DNA from: Acidimicrobiia bacterium
Lineage (GTDB): Bacteria > Actinomycetota > Acidimicrobiia > Acidimicrobiales > Ilumatobacteraceae
NCBI GenBank assembly: GCA_009927565.1
Contig: RFMT01000205.1
Coordinates: 1-6,236, forward strand
Reading direction: 5' to 3'
Length of the DNA: 6,236 nt
In this document: one piece after another, positions 1-5,920 of the stretch
Position numbering within the stretch: position 1 is the first letter of the stretch
Layout of the letters: each line of letters begins with the position of its first letter
Position numbers and translations under genes: made by a program
Notes under the pieces: model-generated
What the model was told of the DNA's origin: nothing
Databases searched by the model: none
What the model saw: only the letters and a program-made list of their open reading frames with translations

Positions 1-623
1 ACTGCCCCACCGAATCGAACATGCTTGTTGAGAGCAATCTTCTCTGGCACCCGTCGCACTGCTTTGGACATATCAACTAAATCGGGTCGCAGATGCAGCA
101 TCACTGATGTTTCGTCTGTGCCACCATGAATACCCATGCCGAGTTCACTTGCCGCTGATGCCCCACCTTGGTCTGGGGGCATAGACGGATGTGCCGTGAA
201 GGTCTGCAAGCCGTAGTTCAGACGCAACTCGCGATTGACGACATTGAGCAGCGCCGAGTTTCCGCCGTGGCCGTTTAGAAAAACCAGTTTCTGTGCATTT
301 GTTCTTGAAATGCATCGGCCGATGTCATCTAGAACGCTGAGCATCGTTGTCGCCGAAAGCCAAATCGTTCCTGGGGCCCATGCATGCTCATTTGACTTTG
401 TATAAGTCAAAGTTGGTAATAGCCAGATATCAAGTTTTTCGCCTACGCGGTCAACTGTGGCTTCGGCCACAGCAGTAGCAACAACCTCATCAGTATTCAA
501 TGGCAAGTGTGGCCCATGTTGTTCGATTGCACCAAGAGGTTGAACGAAAATCGATCGAGATGTGACCTTGCTTACTACATCTGGTCCGCGCAAGTCACCA
601 AGGCGACGAATCGATTTTGACAT
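1..623 (-). CDS. Creatininase-family metal-dependent amidohydrolase (partial, 3' end outside window)
   Basis: I translated this strand by hand: an ATG at 623-621 opens an uninterrupted frame of 207 codons that runs off the left edge. Residues 29-46 read PLGAIEQHGPHLPLNTDE, the signature metal-binding segment of the creatininase family; E34, H36 and D45 fall at the same numbers as the metal ligands I recall for Pseudomonas creatininase. KSNEH (76-80) with a following PGT, NGHGGN (117-122) and HGGTDET (166-172, with E171) are further family motifs. The family is about 240-270 residues long, so roughly 40-60 C-terminal residues are missing. Members hydrolyse cyclic or linear amides (creatinine, formamidopyrimidines, the mycofactocin precursor peptide); the GHGGN form is the general one, not specific to true creatininase, so the substrate is unknown. 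It is probably cytoplasmic: no signal peptide is visible. It is divergent from the FAD oxidoreductase at 657. MftE was considered, but no other mycofactocin gene is visible. No Shine-Dalgarno precedes the ATG. Confidence 0.9.
   Translation of the reverse strand, partial: MSKSIRRLGDLRGPDVVSKVTSRSIFVQPLGAIEQHGPHLPLNTDEVVATAVAEATVDRVGEKLDIWLLPTLTYTKSNEHAWAPGTIWLSATTMLSVLDDIGRCISRTNAQKLVFLNGHGGNSALLNVVNRELRLNYGLQTFTAHPSMPPDQGGASAASELGMGIHGGTDETSVMLHLRPDLVDMSKAVRRVPEKIALNKHVRFGGA
391..411. repeat. 8-bp perfect inverted repeat inside the creatininase-family gene
   Basis: TTTGACTT (391-398) and AAGTCAAA (404-411) flank a 5-nt loop. It lies in codons for the LTYTKSN segment just before the conserved NEH motif. 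The stem is AT-rich and has no T-run after it on either strand, so it is not a terminator. It may be a chance effect of coding. Confidence 0.3.
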
Positions 624-643
624 GACAAACACCCTACTCAAAT
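617..643 (+). promoter_or_regulatory. Candidate promoter for the FAD oxidoreductase (TTGACA / TCAAAT)
   Basis: A perfect -35 consensus TTGACA (617-622) is followed after 15 nt by TCAAAT (638-643), a weak four-of-six match to TATAAT. Transcription would start near 650 and leave only about 7 nt before the GTG at 657. The -35 hexamer overlaps the start codon of the divergent creatininase-family gene, so the two promoters would occlude each other. The short spacer and weak -10 keep confidence low. Confidence 0.33.
631..636 (-). promoter_or_regulatory. Candidate -10 element (TAGGGT) for a leaderless creatininase-family transcript
   Basis: On the minus strand TAGGGT fits the actinobacterial TANNNT -10 pattern and lies exactly 7 nt upstream of the ATG at 623. 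That spacing would put the transcription start on the A of the start codon. No good -35 hexamer sits 16-18 nt further upstream, and no Shine-Dalgarno is present, which is consistent with a leaderless mRNA but does not prove it. Confidence 0.35.
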
Positions 644-656
644 GGCAAGATAGAGC

Positions 657-2219
657 GTGGCAACTGCAGATATTTCAAAACGGTTTGATGCAGTCATCAT
701 CGGCGGGGGCCATAACGGTCTCGTCTGCGCTGCCTATCTTGCCAAAGCAGGTCAACGTGTTGCTGTCATTGAGGCTCGAAGCGAAGTCGGCGGCACCGCC
801 TCGAGCGAAAAATTCTCTGGCGTAACCGTCAACATCTGCAATTGCGATCACCTTACTTTTCGCACAACAGGCGTTAGTGAAGACCTCGATCTTGCCAAAC
901 ACGGTCTCAAATATCTGGACGTCGACCCAACGCAACTCGCAACTTCTTGGGACGACCGCAGATTTTGGCCACATTTTCGCGATGTAGACAAAACATTAGG
1001 TGTCATAAAGCATTTCTTTCGAGATGAAGTAGATGGTTACCGTGCTTATCTTCGAGACGCAATACCAATTGCTCAAATGATTATCGACGCCGCAAGCCAG
1101 CCACCAACTCGCAGATCGTTGATCGGCAAGGTCATTTCGCGACGCGGCAAGGGCGTCACAACGATGCTGCGCTGGAGCAAACTTTCTTCTGCGCAGGTGC
1201 TTAGAAAATATTTCAAGTCAGAGTTGCTTATCGGCCCAGCACTTGTAACTGGCCCAACAGTCTGGGGCGTTTCGCCACACACACCAGGCACAGGCCTCGG
1301 CGCGCTCACATACGCGATGCGTCACGTTTCGAAAGTCGGTAGACCAGTCGGTGGGAGTGGCATGGTGCCAATTTCATTGCGACGAAGCATCGAGTCAAAC
1401 TCTGGTGTCATCATGACCAACACCCAAGTTGCGCACATTCTTTGCGAGGGATCTCGGGTGCGCGGCGTAGCCCTGCGCGACGGAACTGAAATATTCGCCG
1501 ACTGTGTTGTTTCTGCGTGCAACCCGCATGACACTTTCTTAAAGTGGCTAAAAAATCCGCCAGCAACCGCCAAACCGATGATCGACAAGTGGCGAGCAAC
1601 GCCGCACTATGAAGGTTACGAATCAAAGATCGACGCGCGCATCACCTCAAAACCGCGATACTCAAATCTTGACAACAAACTTTTCGAAGATCTCGGTGTC
1701 GATCCTCTATCATCAACTTTGATCGTTACGCCCACTACAGACGAATTACATCGGGGTTTTGAGATGATTTCACGGGGCGAGATTCTTGACCAACCGGCGA
1801 TGCTGGTCAATCTGCCATCAATTCTTGATCCGTCGATGACCAACTCAACTGACCATGTTTTTAGTCTCGAGTCTCTGTTCACGCCCTTTTCATTCAAGGG
1901 TGGATGGACGAGCAAGGCCGAACCCTATCGCTGGCTCGAGAAATATTCACAATTGGTAGAGCCAGGCTTCATCAATTCGATTGCCGATTGGCGATGCATG
2001 ACTCCGGCGCACTACGAAGCGGAGTTCTTCTTGCCAAAAGGTCACGCAACAAGTTTTAGTGGTGGCCCGCTAGCGGCACTTCTCAATTCGCAACCCGAAC
2101 TAACCCGCTATCGAACCCCAATCAAGGGACTATTTCTGACGGGAGCCGCAACGTTTCCTGGTGCTGGCGTGTGGGGTGCGAGCGGCAAAAATGCCGCGCT
2201 AACTATTTTAGATCAGTAG
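657..2219 (+). CDS. FAD-dependent oxidoreductase, phytoene desaturase / PYROXD2-like (amine oxidase superfamily)
   Basis: This is a 520-residue flavoprotein. An N-terminal Rossmann fold opens at residue 10: AVIIGGGHNGL (12-22) is the GxGxxG dinucleotide-binding loop, E39 at the end of the second strand binds the ribose, and ARSEVGG (40-46) is the R-x-x-x-G-G motif that follows in phytoene desaturases and amine oxidases. The C-terminal FAD motif is GLFLTGAATFPGAGVWGASG (491-510), followed by KNAA. Length and motif order match the COG1233-type carotenoid-desaturase-like proteins, including human PYROXD2, whose substrates are mostly unknown. No carotenoid gene is nearby, so carotenoid desaturation is not supported. 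The GTG start is well fixed: an in-frame TAG lies at 651-653, and the next usable codons would cut into the Rossmann fold. No clear Shine-Dalgarno is seen. C61-x-C63-D64-H65 is an odd motif just after the GG region. The gene converges on the phosphoribosyltransferase. Family is sure; reaction is not. Confidence 0.92.
   Translation: MATADISKRFDAVIIGGGHNGLVCAAYLAKAGQRVAVIEARSEVGGTASSEKFSGVTVNICNCDHLTFRTTGVSEDLDLAKHGLKYLDVDPTQLATSWDDRRFWPHFRDVDKTLGVIKHFFRDEVDGYRAYLRDAIPIAQMIIDAASQPPTRRSLIGKVISRRGKGVTTMLRWSKLSSAQVLRKYFKSELLIGPALVTGPTVWGVSPHTPGTGLGALTYAMRHVSKVGRPVGGSGMVPISLRRSIESNSGVIMTNTQVAHILCEGSRVRGVALRDGTEIFADCVVSACNPHDTFLKWLKNPPATAKPMIDKWRATPHYEGYESKIDARITSKPRYSNLDNKLFEDLGVDPLSSTLIVTPTTDELHRGFEMISRGEILDQPAMLVNLPSILDPSMTNSTDHVFSLESLFTPFSFKGGWTSKAEPYRWLEKYSQLVEPGFINSIADWRCMTPAHYEAEFFLPKGHATSFSGGPLAALLNSQPELTRYRTPIKGLFLTGAATFPGAGVWGASGKNAALTILDQ
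2182..2197 (+). other. Hairpin near the 3' end of the oxidoreductase gene, weak terminator candidate
   Basis: GCGGCA (2182-2187) and TGCCGC (2192-2197) form a perfect 6-bp stem with an AAAA loop, ending about 20 nt before the stop codon. The downstream tract holds only a short TATTTTA, so it is a poor intrinsic terminator. It lies in codons for a conserved GASGKNAA motif, which may explain the sequence. I note it because only 8 bp separate the convergent stop codons and any terminator would have to lie inside a coding region. Confidence 0.2.
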
Positions 2220-2227
2220 AAACTGAA

Positions 2228-2725
2228 TCAGGCGTCGCGAACGTTGAAAGCCCGTTTTGCCACGGGTTCTTTGTCGCTCCACGGGAAGTTGATCCATTCG
2301 TCGGTCATCTTCCAGACATATTCACACTTGACAATTGAATGCGGCTTTTCATACAGCACGGCGATGCGCGACTCTTTCACTTGGCCATGACAGAAATCGT
2401 TTACAAGTTTTAAAGTATGTCCAGTGTCAGCGACATCATCGACAATCAAGATGCGCGAATCTTTCAGGTCAATCAAATTTGGCACCGGCGGCAAAACAAT
2501 AGGTATTGGTAGCCGTTCGTCAACACCCGTATAGAACTCAACATTAAGCGTGTAGGTGTTTTTTACAGAAAGTGCATACCCAAGTGCTCCGGCGGCCATC
2601 AAGCCACCACGTGCAATCGCCAAAATTATGTCAGGTTCATAGCCATCTTTAGCCACCTTCATCGCCAATTCGCGACTTGCGACACCGAAAGACTCCCAAG
2701 TCATAATCTCACGTGCTTGCGTCAA
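2228..2725 (-). CDS. Xanthine/guanine (hypoxanthine)-type phosphoribosyltransferase
   Basis: This 165-residue type I phosphoribosyltransferase would transfer the phosphoribosyl group of PRPP to a 6-oxopurine base for purine salvage in the cytoplasm. ILIVDDVADTGHTL (92-105) is the PRPP-binding loop, with the acidic pair D96/D97 and D100. ARGGL (38-42) matches the pyrophosphate-binding SRGGL loop of E. coli Gpt. K127 in EKPHS corresponds by position to the base-contacting lysine, and DEWINFPW (142-149) resembles the Gpt hood segment WIEQPW. The N-terminal TWESFGVASRELA (9-21) also parallels Gpt. Length is close to that of Gpt (about 152). The start is TTG at 2725: AAAGGAG lies 8 nt upstream. 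The alternative ATG at 2704 lacks a site and would begin right at the conserved TW. It has its own promoter downstream of aroA, so it is probably a separate transcript. Base preference (xanthine, guanine or hypoxanthine) cannot be decided, so I give no symbol. Confidence 0.9.
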   Translation of the reverse strand: MTQAREIMTWESFGVASRELAMKVAKDGYEPDIILAIARGGLMAAGALGYALSVKNTYTLNVEFYTGVDERLPIPIVLPPVPNLIDLKDSRILIVDDVADTGHTLKLVNDFCHGQVKESRIAVLYEKPHSIVKCEYVWKMTDEWINFPWSDKEPVAKRAFNVRDA

Positions 2726-2733
2726 AACCGAAA

Positions 2734-2740
2734 CTCCTTT
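2734..2740 (-). promoter_or_regulatory. Strong Shine-Dalgarno that fixes the TTG start of the phosphoribosyltransferase
   Basis: Read on the minus strand this is AAAGGAG, a near-perfect anti-16S match, 8 nt upstream of the TTG at 2725-2723. It is the only strong ribosome-binding site I find in the window. It decides the start in favour of TTG over the downstream ATG at 2704-2702. Confidence 0.8.
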
Positions 2741-2754
2741 TTCTGTAAAAGCCG

Positions 2755-2781
2755 ATTATAGAACACAGATACCTTTGACAA
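2755..2781 (-). promoter_or_regulatory. Promoter of the phosphoribosyltransferase gene (TTGTCA / TATAAT)
   Basis: On the minus strand TTGTCA (2781-2776, five of six matches to TTGACA) is followed after 15 nt by a perfect TATAAT (2760-2755). The spacer is 2 nt shorter than the 17-nt optimum; counting GTTGTC as the -35 gives 16. Transcription would start near 2748, giving a leader of about 22 nt that contains the AAAGGAG site. It lies in the 81-bp gap between aroA and this gene, so the gene can be expressed independently of the tyrA-aroA run. Confidence 0.65.
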
Positions 2782-2787
2782 CGATTA

Positions 2788-2798
2788 TTCGACTCGAA
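2788..2798. repeat. 11-bp palindrome TTCGACTCGAA upstream of the promoter
   Basis: TTCGA and TCGAA flank a single central C, forming a perfect short inverted repeat 6 bp upstream of the -35 hexamer of the phosphoribosyltransferase promoter and 8 bp past the aroA stop codon. Its place suits an operator or activator site, but it is short and has no T-run, so it is not a terminator. I do not recognise it as a known box. Confidence 0.25.
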
Positions 2799-2806
2799 AT
2801 GAATTT

Positions 2807-4060
2807 TTACGAAACATAAAATGAGTGCAAAACTTCAAAATAATTCGGCCAGCTCTTGCTCACAACCGCAGGGTTGTTGATAACTACACCATCAACTTCA
2901 CGCTGAATCAGTGCGAAGGCCATTGCTAACCGGTGATCGTGATGCGTCTCCAGAGTCGCGCCGTGTAGCGGACTGGGCAAAATCACCATGCCATCATCAG
3001 TTTCTCTGACGTTTGCGCCAAGTTTTTTCAACTCGCCGATCAAATCTCCGATTCGGTCGCTCTCTTTGTTGCGAATAAAGCCAACACCGCCAATCTGAGT
3101 CGGCGTCTTGGCAAACATCGCCACAACCGCCAAAGTCGGCACGCAATCACTGATTTGAGCCATGTTCACCTCAATGCCACGTAGGGGTCGATCTTTTCGT
3201 CTACTTAGCGTTAGACCCTTAGCACCCTCGCTCACCTCGCAGCCCATGCGCGACAACAAGTCGACGAACTCAACATCGCCTTGCAGGCTGCCGCGCGACA
3301 AACCCTCAATCGTCACCGTTCCGCCACTGATTGCCACCGCACCAAGTGGATAACTCGCCGAAGACGCATCTGGCTCGACATCAAAACTCGTGCCGTGGTA
3401 TTCGCCTGGACTGACCCAAATAAGATTGCCCGAAAAGTCAGTGCTTACACCGAACGCGCGCATTACCCCGACAGTCATTTCGATATAGCCACGCGAGACA
3501 ACCTCTTGGCTGAGAACGATTTCAAGCCCCGACGACAAACAAGGTGCAATCATCATCAACCCACTCGTGAATTGGCTCGACATACTTGCGCTGACGGCAA
3601 CCTTTGTCTGCCATTGCGTGCCTCTCGAAACGCGCACGGGTAGGTGTCCGTCTTGATCTACCGGCGACACCTGAGCGCCAAGTTCACGAAGCGCGTTATG
3701 CAGATCATGCATTGGTCGAGTGCGTAACGCTGCATCACCATCAATTGTTGTAGTGCCCTTGCGCAAACTGCAGAGTGCAGTCAAAAATCGTGACGTAGTT
3801 CCTGCCAACTTTGCATTCAAAATCAACTCGTGGGTCGTTTCAAGGTTCAAATTTCCAGAAACTTCAACTTCGCCGGCGTTGCGTTTGATACCGACACCTA
3901 AAATCTGAAGTGCGTCAATCATCGCCTCGGTGTCGTCACCCGGTGCGCAATTCGAAATCACAGATTCAGACCTTGCAAGTGCCGCACAGACAAGCGCGCG
4001 ATTGGCGATTGATTTTGATCCTGGCACCGAAACTAAATTGCTGTTACCTCGAGTTGTCAT
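2807..4060 (-). CDS. aroA: 3-phosphoshikimate 1-carboxyvinyltransferase (EPSP synthase)
   Basis: AroA joins shikimate-3-phosphate and PEP to give 5-enolpyruvylshikimate-3-phosphate, the sixth step of the shikimate pathway. The protein has 417 residues (E. coli 427), two inverse alpha/beta domains. PGSKSIANRAL (13-23) carries K16, S17 and R21, matching K22, S23 and R27 of E. coli. LAGTTSRFL (85-93) is the PEP phosphate loop, RPM at 115-117 holds the R124 equivalent, SQFTSGL is the shikimate-binding segment, RNKESDR (330-336) holds catalytic E333 and R336, and DHRLAMAF (375-382) and SKSWPNYF complete the site. The start ATG at 4060 overlaps the tyrA stop as ATGA, which implies translational coupling; no Shine-Dalgarno is present. 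In the PEP loop, L replaces the usual N and F92 replaces the proline at position 101 of E. coli, as I recall for actinobacterial forms. All main catalytic residues appear present. Confidence 0.97.
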   Translation of the reverse strand: MTTRGNSNLVSVPGSKSIANRALVCAALARSESVISNCAPGDDTEAMIDALQILGVGIKRNAGEVEVSGNLNLETTHELILNAKLAGTTSRFLTALCSLRKGTTTIDGDAALRTRPMHDLHNALRELGAQVSPVDQDGHLPVRVSRGTQWQTKVAVSASMSSQFTSGLMMIAPCLSSGLEIVLSQEVVSRGYIEMTVGVMRAFGVSTDFSGNLIWVSPGEYHGTSFDVEPDASSASYPLGAVAISGGTVTIEGLSRGSLQGDVEFVDLLSRMGCEVSEGAKGLTLSRRKDRPLRGIEVNMAQISDCVPTLAVVAMFAKTPTQIGGVGFIRNKESDRIGDLIGELKKLGANVRETDDGMVILPSPLHGATLETHHDHRLAMAFALIQREVDGVVINNPAVVSKSWPNYFEVLHSFYVS

Positions 4061-5118
4061 GCAACAGTCTGAATGCTCGGACGAAATTTGCGCGCCATTA
4101 AACCCCCGCGAAACATCTCAGCGCTGGCTTTATCGATGATCAGCACAAGAATGCCACGGTCACCCTCGACAGAGTGCGAAACCTCAAAGTTCGCGATGTT
4201 CACACCTAGGTCGGCAGCCAGCGTAAAGATCTCGGCCGCAGCGCCAGAGCGGTCAGGTATCGGCACGCGTACTTCACAGACGTCCATTAATTCGTGTACT
4301 CGACCTGGCAAGTTCGCTCGCGCATTTCGTGCAGTTGACAAGCGTGTCAGCAATGCCTGGTTATCTTGAGACTCAACTATCGCGCGCATCTCGGTTAGAC
4401 CAGAGATCATTCCGTCAAGGGCATCTAAAATTGCGACACGATTCTCGCGACAGATATCAAGCCAAATTTGTGGCAAGCCTGACGCAACTCGTGTCATGTC
4501 GCGAAAGCCGCCAGCGGCCAATCGCAAAACTGCCACGTGCTCTTCAGCAGTCAAGTGCGCTAAGCCCATCAAAGTCGCCGCAGTCAAATGCGGAAGATGA
4601 CTGACAACAGCGACCAAGCGATCGTGTCGCTCAGCATCAAGTACGACGATTTCTGCACCAAGTTTGCGAATTATCTTTGCCAAATTTTCGAAACTTTCAT
4701 CAGAAGACCCAGCCGATGGCGTCAACACCCAAACAGCACCTTCAAACAATGTGTCGTCAGCACCATCAAGCCCAGCCAATTCACTTCCGGCCATCGGGTG
4801 TCCACCGATAAATCGTGGGTCGGAAACTGAATTGACTACCGAAGACTTAACCCCGCCTACGTCGGTGACAATGCCCGATGTTTTTGAAAGTGCCAACTTG
4901 ACTTGATCTGGTATCGAACTAACAGGCGTTGCGACAAAACTGATTTCGGCAAGAGAGTCGATACCGATTGCGCTAATCACGCCGCGCGCTATGGCTGACT
5001 GTTCAACTTCGCTGTTTGCATCGCTGCCAGAGACGTTGTAGCCGTGCTTTGCCAATGCCAAAGCCAGCGAGCCACCAATCAATCCAAGACCGAGAACGTT
5101 CGCTCGACGCGTAGCCAC
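4057..5118 (-). CDS. tyrA: Prephenate dehydrogenase with C-terminal ACT domain
   Basis: TyrA oxidatively decarboxylates prephenate to 4-hydroxyphenylpyruvate, the committed step to tyrosine. Numbered from the upstream TTG at 5124 (355 residues): GLGLIGGS (12-19) is the Rossmann nucleotide loop, D35 after the second strand favours NAD+ over NADP+, DVGGVKS lies at 88-94, GGHPMAGSE (107-115) is the family hallmark, and H176 in VVSHLPH matches the catalytic histidine. Residues about 287-350, beginning EVRVPIPDRSG, form an ACT domain, the usual site of amino-acid feedback control, probably by tyrosine. There is no fused chorismate mutase. I prefer the GTG at 5118 (353 residues): on this strand TAGAAT at 5130-5125 lies 6 nt upstream, suiting a leaderless start. 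The TTG at 5124 remains possible and also lacks a clear Shine-Dalgarno. The gap from rluB is about 14-20 nt, and the stop overlaps the aroA start by 4 nt. Confidence 0.96.
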   Translation of the reverse strand: MATRRANVLGLGLIGGSLALALAKHGYNVSGSDANSEVEQSAIARGVISAIGIDSLAEISFVATPVSSIPDQVKLALSKTSGIVTDVGGVKSSVVNSVSDPRFIGGHPMAGSELAGLDGADDTLFEGAVWVLTPSAGSSDESFENLAKIIRKLGAEIVVLDAERHDRLVAVVSHLPHLTAATLMGLAHLTAEEHVAVLRLAAGGFRDMTRVASGLPQIWLDICRENRVAILDALDGMISGLTEMRAIVESQDNQALLTRLSTARNARANLPGRVHELMDVCEVRVPIPDRSGAAAEIFTLAADLGVNIANFEVSHSVEGDRGILVLIIDKASAEMFRGGLMARKFRPSIQTVA

Positions 5119-5124
5119 CGTCAA

Positions 5125-5130
5125 ATTCTA
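5125..5130 (-). promoter_or_regulatory. Candidate internal -10 element (TAGAAT) upstream of tyrA
   Basis: Minus-strand TAGAAT differs from TATAAT at one base and lies 6 nt upstream of the GTG at 5118, between rluB and tyrA. That spacing suits a leaderless transcript beginning at or beside the GTG. No recognisable -35 is found 16-18 nt upstream (GCCACT there), so it could be chance. If real, tyrA-aroA would have a promoter independent of scpB-rluB. Confidence 0.35.
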
Positions 5131-5138
5131 CCGTTGGG

Positions 5139-5900
5139 TCAGTTTGTAGTGGCCTGATTTAACTCGACGACTTCGCCCGTTGATAAATGTCGCCATTTGC
5201 CAGGAGCCAGAGTGCGATCGATAATTGGCCCAATTCGCACTCGAACCAAGCGCTCAATCGGATAACCGACCGCGTCACACATGCGACGAACTTGACGATT
5301 GCGTCCTTCGTGAATCACTATTCGTAACACACCAGTTTGCACTTGCCCCACTTCGGCTGGCGAAGTAACGCCATCGTCGAGTTCAACTCCCTCTCGTAAT
5401 TTCTTCAAGGCAGATTCGCTGACGCCATTCTGACCGCATTTAACATGAGCTAAATACTCTTTTTCGATACCAAAGCTCGGATGTGTCAATCGATGCCCCA
5501 ACTCGCCATCGTTGGTCAAGATCAACAAGCCCTCCGTGTCGGCATCTAGTCGACCCACCGGAAACACTCTTGGCTCAAGCGGCACAAGTTCAACAACTGT
5601 TTTACGGCCGTGGGTATCTTTCGAAGTCGTTATGACGTCAACAGGCTTATTTAGCAAATAATAGACAAGGCCAGGTGCGACACCGATTACAACTCCGTCA
5701 ACTTCAACCTTGTCCGATTGCGTTTTTACCCGTCGCCCCAAGACAGCGACTTCACCATTTACCTTGACACGTCCGTCTTCTATCAAAACTTCACACTCAC
5801 GACGCGATCCCCATCCGACTCGCGCTAAAACTTTCTGCAGGCGCTCACCTTCTTCACTTTCAATTTCGCCTGATGCGCCAAACGCGATTTCGCCAGACAT
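5139..5900 (-). CDS. rluB: 23S rRNA pseudouridine synthase, RluB/RsuA family
   Basis: This enzyme isomerises a uridine in ribosomal RNA to pseudouridine; the RluB branch acts at the 23S U2605 region, while close relatives act on 16S rRNA (RsuA). From ATG at 5900 it has 253 residues. An S4 RNA-binding domain (about 19-65) begins ERLQKVLARVGWGSRRECE. The catalytic domain opens with YYLLNKP (80-86); GRLDADTEGLLILTNDG carries the catalytic aspartate D119; HEGRNRQVRRM near residue 200 is the other hallmark. An acidic tail of about 18 residues precedes S4. A TTG directly upstream (5903) is an equally open start and would add one residue; no Shine-Dalgarno distinguishes them. No in-frame start lies between the ATG and S4. 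It follows scpB by about 20 nt, a widely conserved pairing. Family assignment is firm; RluB over RsuA rests mainly on neighbours and length. Confidence 0.93.
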   Translation of the reverse strand: MSGEIAFGASGEIESEEGERLQKVLARVGWGSRRECEVLIEDGRVKVNGEVAVLGRRVKTQSDKVEVDGVVIGVAPGLVYYLLNKPVDVITTSKDTHGRKTVVELVPLEPRVFPVGRLDADTEGLLILTNDGELGHRLTHPSFGIEKEYLAHVKCGQNGVSESALKKLREGVELDDGVTSPAEVGQVQTGVLRIVIHEGRNRQVRRMCDAVGYPIERLVRVRIGPIIDRTLAPGKWRHLSTGEVVELNQATTN

Positions 5901-5920
5901 CAAGATTCAATATTTTGCTT

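Noticed and set aside
1..623. Mycofactocin peptidase MftE as the identity of the left-edge gene
   Set aside because: The EQHGPHLPL and NGHGGN motifs are shared by the whole family, and no mftA-D, mftF or GMC-type mftG is visible; the neighbour is an amine-oxidase-superfamily flavoprotein.
562..825. An 87-codon plus-strand open frame across the divergent gap
   Set aside because: It overlaps the well-supported creatininase-family start and the oxidoreductase Rossmann fold in other frames, and its product has no recognisable motif.
1616..1915. A 99-codon minus-strand open frame inside the oxidoreductase gene
   Set aside because: It lies wholly antisense to a confident coding region and has no motif; like the others at 675-974, 1073-1309 and 1322-1588 it is a by-product of codon use.
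657..2219. Carotenoid (phytoene) desaturase crtI
   Set aside because: The fold and FAD motifs agree, but there is no crtB, crtE or other carotenoid gene nearby, and this superfamily has many members with other substrates.
3281..3643. A 120-codon plus-strand open frame antisense to aroA
   Set aside because: It is a shadow frame opposite a full-length, motif-complete EPSP synthase; its product is low-complexity and arginine/threonine/histidine-rich with no family resemblance.
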